This document shows positions 1 through 8,962 of a DNA stretch of 64,000 nucleotides, piece after piece. Both the position numbers and the translations under genes were made by a program. The stretch's first letter is position 1; each line of letters opens with the position of its first letter. This DNA is from Pseudomonadota bacterium (GTDB lineage: Bacteria; Desulfobacterota; Desulfobulbia; Desulfobulbales; JAHJIY01), in the NCBI GenBank assembly GCA_018823175.1, contig JAHJIY010000042.1, positions 1 through 64,000 on the forward strand. Reading direction: 5' to 3'. The notes below the pieces were generated by a model. The model was given only the letters and a program-made list of their open reading frames with translations. It made no database searches and was not told where the DNA came from.

Positions 1-1
1 G

Positions 2-79
2 AGCAAGTGGAGCACGGAAGGGGCGCTGAATGTAACCAAAGTCCGGCTCGCCTACTATTACAATGGGTTCGATGCTTAA
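2..79 (+). CDS. C-terminal fragment of an unidentified protein
   Basis: An open frame runs in from the left edge and stops at TAA (77-79), giving 25 residues ending LAYYYNGFDA. The alternation of aromatic and small residues would suit a final beta strand of an outer-membrane or secreted protein, but this is only an impression. Another frame is also open for part of this stretch, so even the reading frame is uncertain. No function can be assigned. The bases between here and the next gene (80-275) show no coding sequence or clear terminator. Confidence 0.25.
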   Translation, partial: SKWSTEGALNVTKVRLAYYYNGFDA

Positions 80-275
80 AGGGTTAAACAGCTGAGAAAC
101 GGAGAGCAATTCCTTGGGTCTCCTGTTGACAACGCTACCAATTTTTTAAGGGCCGGACCGCTGGTATCTTCTCTTTCCCCTCGAGATCCCTTGTCACTTA
201 CGGTAAGCACTCCTCAACTGTAAACAACAACCATTGATTCGCCTGATCCAGCAGAGCTTGGTTTTGATAAAATGG

Positions 276-2339
276 TTAATCTTCCTGTTGTGCTTGCGCG
301 ATGATTTTTTCAGTCATATTGGCTGGGACCTCTTCATAATGAGAGAGAGTAGACTTGAAAGAACCACGGCCGCCGGTGATTGAGGTGAGATCTGGTGCGT
401 AGCGCAGGATTTCGGACATCGGTACCTGGGCTGAAATTACTTCGTTCTTGATCTCAGAGTCCATGCCCATCACCTTGCCGCGGCGACCATTCAGGTCTCC
501 GATAATATCCCCGACACAGTCTTTTGGACAACGGATGGTCATTTCCATGATCGGTTCCAGCAGGACAGGTTTAGCTTCCTGGGCCGCTTTCCGGAAAGCC
601 AGGGCGCCGGAAATTTTAAAAGCCATTTCAGAAGAATCGACGGCATGAAATGAGCCGTCAACCAGGGCAACCTTGATATCAGTCATCGGGTAACCGGCGA
701 TAACGCCTTTTACCATGGACTCAATGATTCCTTTTTCAACCGCGGGAATGTATTGTTTGGGAATAACCCCGCCGACAATTTTGTCTTCAAATTCAAAGCC
801 GCCGTTGGGCAGGGGGGACATCTCGATCCAACTGTCGGCGAATTGCCCGTGGCCGCCGGTCTGTTTCTTATGTTTGCCCTGAACTCTGGCTTTGCCTTTA
901 ATGGTTTCCATGTATGGTACTTTTGGAGTTTTGAGTGCCATTTCCACGCCGAATTTTCGTTTAATTTTTTCGCCGAGGACTTCAAGGTGGACCTGGCCGA
1001 CGCCGGAAACCAGAGTTTCGTTGGTTTGCTGAGTTCGGACCAGTCTGAGAGTGGGATCTTCTTCAAGCATTTTGTTGATCGAGGCAAAGAGTTTTTCTTC
1101 GTCTTTTTGTACCTTGGTGGTCACTGCATAGGAAATGGATGGTTCTACCGGGACGAGTCTCTCGAAGATGATTGGAGCATTGGCGGCGCATAAAGTGTCG
1201 CCGGTGGTGGTTTCCTTGAGTTTGGCTATCGCCACGATCATGCCGGGACCTGCGCTGTCGATCGGGTTTTGGTTTTTTCCTTCCAGAGATAGAAGCTGAC
1301 CAAATTTTTCGGTAGTTTCTTTGCTCGAGTTGTAAAAAGAGTCTCCCTGCAAGGTGCCGGAAAACACCCGTAAGATTGAGAGGCGTCCGGCATAAGGGTC
1401 GGCCATGGTCTTGAAGACCAGGGCTGAAAATGGTGCGCTCGGATCAGTTTTGCGTTCGATCAGATCTTTAGTTTTAGGATCGGTACCCATCACTGCTGGA
1501 TGCTCAAGCGGAGAGGGTAAAAGGTCGTTGATCATGTCCAGAAGCGGTTCGGTGCCGAAGTTGGCCGTGGCAGCTCCAACGCAGATCGGACAGATGGCGG
1601 CTCTTTTCACCGCGTTTTGCAGACCGTTTTTTAGTTCCTCTTCTGAAAGCTCGCCCTCTTCAAGGAATTTTTCAATCAGCTCGTCATCGGTTTCAGCAAC
1701 CATTTCCATGAGGTTTTCACGATACATGGCGACATCATCCGCCATCTCGGCCGGGATGGCGGTTTCTTTGACCTTGCCGGTGTTGCCATCAAAGATGAAG
1801 GCTTTTTGTCTGACCAGATCGACCAGACCCTTGAAGTTGGCTTCGGCACCGATGGGTAGCTGGATAACCGCCGCCTTGAAAGGTAGTTCATTGTTAATGC
1901 CGGTTATCGTGTTGTCGAAATTTGCCCGTTCCCGGTCCATCCGGTTAATAAAAATAATGGTCGGCAGTTTTTGTTCATGGACAAAGGTTGCTATCTTTTC
2001 AGTCTGGCTTTTTACTCCGGCTACGGCGCCGACGGTGAAAATTGCGCAGTCCGCGATTCGGGAGGCGTATACCGCTTCATTGAGGAAGTTGTCATCACCG
2101 GGGGTATCGATCAGAAAAACGGTATGCTTTTTCCAGTCATAGTTGTGGAAGGCGGAACTGATAGTGGCTTTCTTGCTGATTTCTTCAGGTTCGTAGTCAA
2201 ATACCGATGAGCCATCGTCTACCTTGCCAAGACGGGTGGTCTTGCCGGCAGTAAAGATTAACGCTTCGGCCAGCGAGGTTTTGCCGCTTTTACCATGACC
2301 AAACAAAGCTACGTTACGAATCTGTTTTACGTCCTGCAT
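276..2339 (-). CDS. Elongation factor G paralogue (FusA2-like translational GTPase)
   Basis: 687 residues with the full EF-G domain order. The N-terminal GTPase has a P-loop GHGKSGKT (about residues 14-21), switch II region DTPGDDNF and an NRMD base-recognition motif in place of NKxD. Domain II and C-terminal domains IV-V follow (GVIPKQYIPAVEKGI; DIIGDLNGRRGKVMGMDS). The opening RNVALFGHGKSGKTSLAEAL and the EDG/DYEPEEI-type segment match the EF-G-like (EF-G2) subfamily better than canonical FusA, whose genes sit in the str operon with rpsL/rpsG; here there are no ribosomal protein genes. The protein should act on ribosomes in the cytoplasm, but the precise role of this subfamily is not settled. 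ATG 2339 is preceded by GGAGG at 6-nt spacing. A long inverted repeat lies about 60 bp upstream and may regulate it. Confidence 0.9.
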   Translation of the reverse strand: MQDVKQIRNVALFGHGKSGKTSLAEALIFTAGKTTRLGKVDDGSSVFDYEPEEISKKATISSAFHNYDWKKHTVFLIDTPGDDNFLNEAVYASRIADCAIFTVGAVAGVKSQTEKIATFVHEQKLPTIIFINRMDRERANFDNTITGINNELPFKAAVIQLPIGAEANFKGLVDLVRQKAFIFDGNTGKVKETAIPAEMADDVAMYRENLMEMVAETDDELIEKFLEEGELSEEELKNGLQNAVKRAAICPICVGAATANFGTEPLLDMINDLLPSPLEHPAVMGTDPKTKDLIERKTDPSAPFSALVFKTMADPYAGRLSILRVFSGTLQGDSFYNSSKETTEKFGQLLSLEGKNQNPIDSAGPGMIVAIAKLKETTTGDTLCAANAPIIFERLVPVEPSISYAVTTKVQKDEEKLFASINKMLEEDPTLRLVRTQQTNETLVSGVGQVHLEVLGEKIKRKFGVEMALKTPKVPYMETIKGKARVQGKHKKQTGGHGQFADSWIEMSPLPNGGFEFEDKIVGGVIPKQYIPAVEKGIIESMVKGVIAGYPMTDIKVALVDGSFHAVDSSEMAFKISGALAFRKAAQEAKPVLLEPIMEMTIRCPKDCVGDIIGDLNGRRGKVMGMDSEIKNEVISAQVPMSEILRYAPDLTSITGGRGSFKSTLSHYEEVPANMTEKIIAQAQQED

Positions 2340-2783
2340 GAACGCCTCCGTTGTGAATTATTGAAATGGGAAAAGAGTTGCATATCATTAAATTCGCTTA
2401 ACTTGAGTGTTTTAAAATGCTCAACTTAAGTTTCTGGAACATGCGCTTATGTAATAGAAAAAACTTACTATCAGGCAACCGAATAGCAAAGGAAAAATTT
2501 AGTATTTTGCAAAAAACTATGAAATTATTCAGATTGTTTAACGGTTTGATGTAAGGAGATTGGGTCTCCCGGGATGTTCAGTATTGTCAACTGGTCTGCA
2601 AGCTGATATTGTTTTTGCAATAATTACCTTAACTTTTATCGGTTGCACCTCAAGGGGCGTGGGCAGTCTTAGCTTGTCTCCCACAGGGCAGACAATGTCG
2701 GCTGATTTATTGGTTTCAGGTTCACCTGCGGGACGGATTTTACTTTCTGCCGGGCCGCCATTTCGGAATTTGAGTTTTAATTA
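2340..2783. other. Divergent intergenic region between the EF-G paralogue and murJ
   Basis: 444 bases, AT-rich near the EF-G side and more GC-balanced near murJ. It contains an inverted repeat (2397-2430). A 74-codon open frame from a TTG at 2560 ends in TAATG overlapping the murJ start, but the peptide has no recognisable family. The promoters of both flanking genes should lie here; I could not identify convincing -35/-10 pairs. Confidence 0.6.
2397..2430. repeat. 11-bp inverted repeat with one central mismatch, possible operator
   Basis: CTTAACTTGAG (2397-2407) faces CTCAACTTAAG (2420-2430); the only mispair is a C-C at the centre of each arm. The spacer contains the palindrome TTTTAAAA, so the whole element is symmetrical around about position 2413. 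It lies upstream of the minus-strand EF-G gene start. It could be a dimer-binding operator or a hairpin in the leader. Confidence 0.5.
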
Positions 2784-4382
2784 ATGAAAAAACCTTCAGA
2801 AGATACAGGCCTGATTGCCCGGTCCGCCGGTACCGTGAGCATTGCAGTCATGTGCAGCCGAGTGCTTGGCCTGGTCAGGGAACAGGCCTTTGCTTTTATG
2901 TTCGGGGCCGGTTTTGCCTTTGATGCCTTTGTCGTTGCCTTCCGGATTCCTAATCTGCTGCGGGACCTTTTTGGGGAGGGGGCATTGTCGGCCGCCTTTG
3001 TCGCGGTCTTCTCGGATTATGATGCCAATAAGGGCGAAGCCGCTACCTGGAAACTGGCCAGTAATGTCCTGGTTTTTTTCGGTATTTTATTAAGTATTAT
3101 TACGCTGGTGGGCATATTTTTTGCCGAACCTCTGGTCCGCTTTATGGTTGATGCCGACTTTGAGGCGATTCCCAACAAAGTGGCCTTGACCCGCCTGCTT
3201 ACCATGATCATGTTTCCGTTTCTTGTTCTGATTTCTCTTTCTTCCGTGGTAATGGGGGTGCTTAACACCAAGGGGCGTTTTTTTGTGCCGGCTATGGCCT
3301 CGAGTTTTTTTAATATTGGTTCACTGCTTGGCGGGGTGACCTTGGCCTTTGTCCTTGGCCGGCAAGGGCATCCTTCTATTGTCGGGATGGCGATAGGCAC
3401 TCTGATCGGTGGCGGGTTGCAGCTTGTCTGGCAGCTTCCGACTTTGAAAAAGGCCGGATTTTCGTTTACTCCTGGACTGAATCTTGCCGATCCCGGGTTG
3501 CGAAGAATTTTAAGGCTCATGGTTCCGGCCCTGATCGGTCTTGCCCCATTGCAGGTAAATGTGCTGGTTAATACTTATTTCGCTTCATCCCTGGCTGAGG
3601 GCAGTTTGTCTTGGCTGAACTATGCCTTCAGGCTTTTCTGGCTGCCGGTCGGTTTGTTCGGGGTGGCGATGTCCACCGCCGCCATGCCGGTTATTTCCCG
3701 TTATGCAGCGCTTAAGGATATGGAAAGTCTGCGTGATGCATGCGTTTCAGCCCTGACCATGGCCTTTTGTCTGACGATTCCTGCCGCCGCCGGCTTGATT
3801 TTATTGGGTGAGCCGATTGTCCGGGTTATTTTTGAGCATGGTCGTTTTGACGCATTTACCACGATCAAGACGGCTGAGGCCCTTTCTTTTTATGCCATGG
3901 GCCTTTTTGCCTATTCATCGGTAAAAATTATGGTGCCGGTTTTTTACGCCCTTGATGACACCAAATATCCGGTGATCGGGAGTTTTCTGGCCATGGGCAG
4001 TAATGTGCTGGTAATTTTTGCCACGATCCATACCCTGCAGCACAAGGCCTTGGCGTTTTCCATCTCCTGTGCCATGACTTTAAATTTTCTGTTTCTGATT
4101 ACCATGCTTTACCGTAAATTAAATGGGTTGCCGCTGATTTATCTTTTTGAAGGGTTGGGCAAGGTGATTATCGGTACGGGGGCGATGGTGCTCTGGCTGA
4201 TATTTCTGGGCCGGAGCAGTGCTTTGGCGTTATTGCAGGGGCAAGGTATTGCCCTGGAAATATTGTCTTTATTTATAAGTATCGGCTCCGGTGCGGTCCT
4301 TTATGGATTTATGCTGCATGTTTTTAAGTTGCGGGAGCTTAATGTGATTGTCGAAAAGCTGGTGGGTCGGATTCGGGGCTAG
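2784..4382 (+). CDS. murJ: Lipid II flippase MurJ
   Basis: 532 residues, usual MurJ/MviN length, almost entirely hydrophobic with about 14 predicted membrane spans. Family hallmarks are the N-terminal SRVLGLVREQAFAFMFGAG and AFVVAFRIPNLLRDLFGEGA segments, typical of the MOP-superfamily flippase. It moves lipid-linked peptidoglycan precursor across the inner membrane. The start ATG overlaps the end of a short upstream frame (TAATG) and has no strong Shine-Dalgarno sequence, so expression may depend on upstream translation. Its TAG stop overlaps the stop of the convergent rsmE gene by 4 bp, leaving no room for a terminator between them. Confidence 0.95.
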   Translation: MKKPSEDTGLIARSAGTVSIAVMCSRVLGLVREQAFAFMFGAGFAFDAFVVAFRIPNLLRDLFGEGALSAAFVAVFSDYDANKGEAATWKLASNVLVFFGILLSIITLVGIFFAEPLVRFMVDADFEAIPNKVALTRLLTMIMFPFLVLISLSSVVMGVLNTKGRFFVPAMASSFFNIGSLLGGVTLAFVLGRQGHPSIVGMAIGTLIGGGLQLVWQLPTLKKAGFSFTPGLNLADPGLRRILRLMVPALIGLAPLQVNVLVNTYFASSLAEGSLSWLNYAFRLFWLPVGLFGVAMSTAAMPVISRYAALKDMESLRDACVSALTMAFCLTIPAAAGLILLGEPIVRVIFEHGRFDAFTTIKTAEALSFYAMGLFAYSSVKIMVPVFYALDDTKYPVIGSFLAMGSNVLVIFATIHTLQHKALAFSISCAMTLNFLFLITMLYRKLNGLPLIYLFEGLGKVIIGTGAMVLWLIFLGRSSALALLQGQGIALEILSLFISIGSGAVLYGFMLHVFKLRELNVIVEKLVGRIRG

Positions 4383-5119
4383 GCCATGTTCCGGAGTAGA
4401 GTTATTTGGGAGAGCAGGGCGGGGACAGCGGTATCGACCCGCAGGATACGCGGACCAAGGGTGAAAGTTTTAAATCCTTGTTGCCTGAAGTTGTCGATTT
4501 CAAAATCGACCCATCCGCCTTCCGGGCCGATGGCCAGGATTACCCGGGCCTCTGTCCGGTTGGTCATTTGTTGGTGGAGTTGTTTTTCGGTGCCGGGATG
4601 GGCAATAAGTTTGGGGTCGTCGGGTGAAGTATTTGCGGGCAGGTAGTCTTCGATAAAAGGTCTAAATCTTTTGTGAATGGAGATTTCGGGCACTCTGGTG
4701 TCCATGGCGGCCTGTTCCAGCCCCAGTAAAAGTCGCTGCCGAATGTTTTGTTCCGTGAGCAGGGATGAGGTGAAATAACTTTTTTCCACCCGGTTGGCAT
4801 TAATTAAAAATATTCGGCTGACGCCCATGGAAGCCGCTTGGGTCAGGACCCTTTTCAGCATGATGGGTCGGGGCAAGGCCAGGATGAGGTCAAGGGGCGG
4901 AGGTTCAGGCGGGATGGCCGCCAGTTCAAGATCCAGCACAACCTCTTTTTTGTCGATTGCCGTAATGCGACCGATACCAAGTGGTCCGTTGATGAGGCCT
5001 ATTTTAAGGAGGTCGTCTTTTTTGGCGCGTAATATTTTCAGGATATGATCTTGCCGCCGGTCGGTCAAAGACACGCGGTTATTTTTAATCTCCTGTTCTT
5101 CAAGTAGGATTATGTTCAT
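4379..5119 (-). CDS. rsmE: 16S rRNA m3U1498 methyltransferase RsmE
   Basis: 246 residues. The C-terminal SPOUT-fold signature is clear: AIGPEGGWVDFEI followed by TLGPRILRVDTAVPALL, where the SAM-binding knot forms. The N-terminal part carries the PUA-like domain with DHILKILRAKKDD. The enzyme methylates U1498 of 16S rRNA in assembled small subunits. The gene diverges from waaA with only 33 bp between the two start codons, so the two promoters must overlap or lie within the opposing genes. Confidence 0.94.
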   Translation of the reverse strand: MNIILLEEQEIKNNRVSLTDRRQDHILKILRAKKDDLLKIGLINGPLGIGRITAIDKKEVVLDLELAAIPPEPPPLDLILALPRPIMLKRVLTQAASMGVSRIFLINANRVEKSYFTSSLLTEQNIRQRLLLGLEQAAMDTRVPEISIHKRFRPFIEDYLPANTSPDDPKLIAHPGTEKQLHQQMTNRTEARVILAIGPEGGWVDFEIDNFRQQGFKTFTLGPRILRVDTAVPALLSQITLLRNMA

Positions 5120-5152
5120 CTATGCAATCTATCAAAATCAAGATGTTTTGCT

Positions 5153-6448
5153 ATGCTTTTTGTTTATAATTTTCTGCAGATTATTCTGGTTGTTATTCTG
5201 TCGCCGTTTCTGTTGGCCGGCACGATATTTAAGGTCAAATACCGGGGGCGGATTCTGAAACGGCTGGGCTATGGTCTTGCTGCGACTGCCGGTCAGATCA
5301 GGCCCGGGCGGGTCAGAATCTGGATCCATGCCCTTTCCGTCGGCGAGGTTTCTTCGGCCCGATCTCTAGTCGCTGCTGTTCGTGCGGCTTTTCCTGAGGC
5401 GGTGATTATTTTTTCAGCCACCACGCAATCCGGGGAGGAACTTGCCCTGAATAATCTGCAAAACAAGGTTGATTGTTTTGTGCCCTTTCCGCTGGATTTT
5501 TATTGGACGGTCCGCAAATTTATCTCGGTCCTTGCGCCTGATCTTTTCTTACTGGTGGAGACTGACTTCTGGCCTAACCTGCTGGGGATAATGCATAAAC
5601 GTGGTACTCCCATCGTCTTGGTCAATGGCAGAGTATCGGAAGACTCCTTCCTGATGTATCGAAAATTTAGACCTTTCTTTTTGCCAATGTTCAGGTCCTT
5701 TAGTTATCTTGCCATGCAGAGCGGAGTGGACAAGGCTAAAATGATCGATCTGGGATTGTCTCCTGATCGGCTAATGACTCCAGGTAACTTGAAATATGAG
5801 GCGGTTTTGCCTGAGAATGTTGCGGTCGGGGAGATGACGACCTGCCGTTTTATCCCGCAGGGCAAGAGGGTCTTTATTGCCGGCAGCACTCATGCCGGGG
5901 AGGAAGAAATAGTCTTCGGGGCATATCGGAGATTGCGCGATAAATTTCCTGATCTTTTTCTGATTGTCGCGCCTCGTAATGTGGAACGCGCAAATGAGGT
6001 GGCTGTCCTGGCTGAAGAGCAGGGACTTGCTGTGGCTTTGCGAAGTAAATTCAGCGAGGTCGGGTCTGCGGATCTTCTGCTTCTTGATACTCTTGGTGAA
6101 TTGTCCTTACTTTATCGATTTTGCGATTTTGCCTTTATCGGGGGCAGTCTGGTCAGAGAGAGAGGGCATAATCCTTTGGAGGCTTCGATTTTTGCCAAAC
6201 CGGTAATCTTTGGCCCTTATATGGAAGATTTTGTCGAGGTGGCGCGGGATTTGCTGGCAGCTGAAGGAGCAGTCCAGGTATCTGGGGAAGATGATATTTT
6301 TGAATCTGGCCGTCGTTTTCTGGAAGATGAGATCTGGCGCCGGAACATGGGTGAAAGGGGCCAGGCCATGATCGAGGGCCAGAGAGGAGTGACCGCCCGC
6401 TATATTGGCCTGATCGCAACCCTTATTGGCAAAGGGGGGCGAGGATGA
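5153..6448 (+). CDS. waaA: 3-deoxy-D-manno-octulosonic acid (Kdo) transferase
   Basis: 431 residues. A hydrophobic N-terminal anchor (about residues 1-22) precedes the GT-B glycosyltransferase. Recognised family segments are HALSVGEVSSARSLVAAVR near residue 60 and the C-terminal nucleotide-sugar site FIGGSLVRERGHNPLEA. It transfers Kdo from CMP-Kdo to lipid IVA on the inner-membrane face. Its last codons overlap the start of lpxK (ATGA), so the two lipid A genes are translationally coupled, and lpxC follows; this is a small LPS-assembly cluster. Confidence 0.94.
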   Translation: MLFVYNFLQIILVVILSPFLLAGTIFKVKYRGRILKRLGYGLAATAGQIRPGRVRIWIHALSVGEVSSARSLVAAVRAAFPEAVIIFSATTQSGEELALNNLQNKVDCFVPFPLDFYWTVRKFISVLAPDLFLLVETDFWPNLLGIMHKRGTPIVLVNGRVSEDSFLMYRKFRPFFLPMFRSFSYLAMQSGVDKAKMIDLGLSPDRLMTPGNLKYEAVLPENVAVGEMTTCRFIPQGKRVFIAGSTHAGEEEIVFGAYRRLRDKFPDLFLIVAPRNVERANEVAVLAEEQGLAVALRSKFSEVGSADLLLLDTLGELSLLYRFCDFAFIGGSLVRERGHNPLEASIFAKPVIFGPYMEDFVEVARDLLAAEGAVQVSGEDDIFESGRRFLEDEIWRRNMGERGQAMIEGQRGVTARYIGLIATLIGKGGRG

Positions 6449-7486
6449 GAGGGCATAGGTTGCTTTTTGCTTTAGGACGCCCTATGGCACCCTTATATAG
6501 CGCGGTCATGCGATTGCGGGCTTTTTGCTATCGGGTGGGGATTTTCAGCCGCTATCAGCTCCCGGTGCCGGTGGTGAGTATTGGTAATTTGACCATGGGC
6601 GGGACTGGCAAGACGCCGATGGTGATCCATGTGGCAAAACTCCTGCAGAATCAAAACAATAAGGTGGTTATTCTCAGCCGGGGCTATGGCGGTAAGGCTA
6701 CCGGGCAAGTGAATATCGTATCTGATGGTGTTGAGATTCTGCTTGATGCGGCTACGGCTGGTGATGAGCCAAGGCTGCTGGCGGACACTCTGTCTGGAGT
6801 GCCGGTGCTGACTGGCGCAAAGAGGACGGTTACCGGCAGGTACGCTGTCGAAAATTTCGGGCCGGGAGTAGTTTTGCTCGACGATGGGTTTCAGCATATG
6901 GCTATTGCACGAGATCTTGATTTGGTGTTGTTTAGCGCCGCCACCTTGCTTGGCAACGGCTGGGTCTTTCCGGGCGGTGAATTGCGGGAGCCGCAATCCG
7001 CTTTGGGCCGTGCTCATTGCTTTATTATCACCGGGGTTGATGATAATAACCGGCCCGCCGCTTTGGCCTTTAAAAAATATTTGGCGGACCGTTTCAGCGG
7101 CAAGCCCGTTTTTTTTTGCTGAATACAAAGTTGCCGGACTGATCGATTCGCGGGATGACGGTCCGGTTGATGTGGCCCAGGGACGCAAGATTAATCTCTA
7201 TGGTTTTTGCGGACTCGCCAAGCCGGTATCATTCAGGAATACTTTGAAAGAAGCGGGGTTTAATCTGACCGGTTTTAAGCAATTCCAGGACCATTATGCC
7301 TATGCCTACGATGAAGTCGTTGCCCTGATTGCCGAAGCCAGGCTAAGTGGCGCCAAGGGGCTGATCACCACGCAAAAGGATTATGTCAAGCTCGCGACTA
7401 TGCATGTTGACTTTCCTGTCTTCTCCTTGCGGGTGGAACTTATTCCTGAACCAGGGTTTGATGATTTTATCCTGACCAGGATTTAA
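6445..7486 (+). CDS. lpxK: Tetraacyldisaccharide 4'-kinase LpxK, frameshifted in a T9 tract
   Basis: The first frame (6445-7122) carries the kinase P-loop GNLTMGGTGKTPM and the DDGFQHMAIARDLDLVLF motif, then stops at TGA 7120-7122 just after a run of nine T (7109-7117). The remaining about 120 residues (AEYKVAGLIDSRDDGP to DDFILTRI) continue without interruption one base later and match the LpxK C-terminus. Removing one T gives a 346-residue protein of normal length. LpxK phosphorylates the lipid A precursor and is normally essential in Kdo-lipid A producers; intact waaA and lpxC flank it. The break is therefore a sequencing or assembly error, a slippage-rescued gene or a recent mutation. The start overlaps waaA (ATGA). 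Confidence 0.88.
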
Positions 7487-7572
7487 ATTGTGCGATTTTT
7501 CGTCTGATTTTTGGGATGATTTCTTTTTGGGATGCGGGTTTAAACCAACAACAGTGTTTTTTTTCCCACACT

Positions 7573-7596
7573 ATTTTCATTTTAATTTTCATTTTA
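7573..7596 (+). repeat. Two exact tandem copies of a 12-bp AT-rich unit
   Basis: ATTTTCATTTTA occurs at 7573-7584 and again at 7585-7596, followed by more T-rich sequence, in the 256-bp gap between lpxK and lpxC. It could be an UP-element-like promoter region or simple low-complexity sequence. A TATACT hexamer at 7719-7724 could be the lpxC -10 box, but I see no good -35 partner. Confidence 0.45.
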
Positions 7597-7742
7597 ATTT
7601 TTTGCGGCTAATTTTAATTGGTTGAATATACAGTACTGTTAGTTAATTTTGTATTTTGTTGATAGTGATCAAGGCGCTAGGCCTGCTTTTTGCATAGATT
7701 TAACTTTGTCTTTTTGCGTATACTGAATTGTTCAGATTACTA

Positions 7743-8786
7743 ATGGGATCATCAAAACTCATGAAAAATATTTTGAAAAAAAATAATCCGTTTCAACACA
7801 CTCTGAAAAGAGAGGTCAGCTTTTGTGGTATAGGCTTGCATTCCGGTAATCCGGTGAGTATGACCATCAAGCCGGCCCCCGCCGATAGCGGAATACGTTT
7901 TATGCGGGCTGATCTTGGACAGGCGGCCATGATTCCGGCCTTGATGAACCGGGTGGTTGATACAAAGCTGGCAACAACTATTGCGGAAGATGATGCTGCA
8001 GTCTCAACCACTGAGCATCTACTTGCCGCTCTTTTTGCTCTGGGCATTGATAATGCCTTGATTGAACTGGATGCGCCGGAAGTACCGATAATGGATGGCA
8101 GCGCCGGTCCTTTTGTTCATGTATTGAAGAAAGTGGATCGTAAGCGCCAGAAAACATATCGGAAGATGCTTAAAATCACCAAGGAAATCGTCTTCCAGGA
8201 TGGTGGCAAGAGGATCAGCGTTGCACCCTATGATGGTTTGAAGATAACCTGTGAAATTGATTTTGATCACGAGTTGATCAAACACCAGACCTATTCAATT
8301 GAACTCACTCCCAAAAAATTTCTTAATGAAATAGCTTCGGCCCGTACTTTTGGTTTTATGGATGAGGTTGAAAAACTTCGGGAAAATGGATTGGCCCTTG
8401 GTGGTTCTTTGGAAAATGCCATTGTTGTCGATAACCAGCTCGGTGTGATGAACGATGGTGGGTTGCGATTTGCCGATGAATTTGTCCGCCACAAGGTTCT
8501 GGATCTTATCGGAGACCTGGCGTTGCTCGGTTGTCCGCTTATTGGACATATAACTGCCTCTAAATCTGGTCATGGTCAGCATCTGGCGCTTATGCAGGAG
8601 ATTGCGGCGCATCCGGAGTGTTGGGAATTTGTTACCCTTGAAAATAGTGAAAATGGTGGAGCTTTTGAAAGAGTTGTGACCACGACCAAGGCAGCCGGGA
8701 ATATGATTATCCCGTTTCTTATTCCACCTTCCCCGGCTACGCTTTCTTCTTCCCGAGGGAGTTTCTTTGCGGAGAGTTCCGTGTAG
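7743..8786 (+). CDS. lpxC: UDP-3-O-acyl-N-acetylglucosamine deacetylase LpxC
   Basis: About 347 residues. The two-domain LpxC fold is shown by SFCGIGLHSGNPV, the metal-site segment STTEHLLAALFALGIDNALIEL, EVPIMDGSAGPF and the C-terminal HKVLDLIGDLALLG, followed by ASKSGHGQHLAL. It is a zinc amidase catalysing the committed step of lipid A synthesis in the cytoplasm. ATG 7743 and ATG 7761 are both possible starts; neither has a strong ribosome site, and homology begins near residue HTLKREVSF, so 7761 is equally credible. A strong intrinsic terminator follows. Confidence 0.94.
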   Translation: MGSSKLMKNILKKNNPFQHTLKREVSFCGIGLHSGNPVSMTIKPAPADSGIRFMRADLGQAAMIPALMNRVVDTKLATTIAEDDAAVSTTEHLLAALFALGIDNALIELDAPEVPIMDGSAGPFVHVLKKVDRKRQKTYRKMLKITKEIVFQDGGKRISVAPYDGLKITCEIDFDHELIKHQTYSIELTPKKFLNEIASARTFGFMDEVEKLRENGLALGGSLENAIVVDNQLGVMNDGGLRFADEFVRHKVLDLIGDLALLGCPLIGHITASKSGHGQHLALMQEIAAHPECWEFVTLENSENGGAFERVVTTTKAAGNMIIPFLIPPSPATLSSSRGSFFAESSV

Positions 8787-8813
8787 ATTTTATGATCTTT
8801 TTTTAGTTTTTCA

Positions 8814-8850
8814 ACCCGCAGAATTTCTAGAGAGTTCTGCGGGTTTTTTT
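8814..8850 (+). terminator. Rho-independent terminator after lpxC
   Basis: A perfect 10-bp stem, ACCCGCAGAA (8814-8823) with TTCTGCGGGT (8835-8844), closes an 11-nt loop and runs directly into seven T. It separates the LPS cluster from proC. Confidence 0.92.
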
Positions 8851-8962
8851 ATGTCTGCAAAGTGGGATTGCCTTTATCGTAGAGTTTTTAATAACTTTCT
8901 GGTAACTATCTTTTCAACGTTTTTAACGTTAAGAAATATATGCCCCGGGAGGATAGAGCGTG

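Noticed and set aside
2560-2784. 74-codon plus-strand frame ending in TAATG overlap with murJ
   Set aside because: The TTG start is only one base after AAGGAG, the peptide has no family features, and its composition is unlike a secreted or cytoplasmic protein. The overlap is suggestive but not enough.
7120-7122. TGA in lpxK as a possible Sec codon
   Set aside because: The homologous C-terminus continues in another frame, not after the TGA in the same frame, so this is a frameshift, not recoding of the stop.
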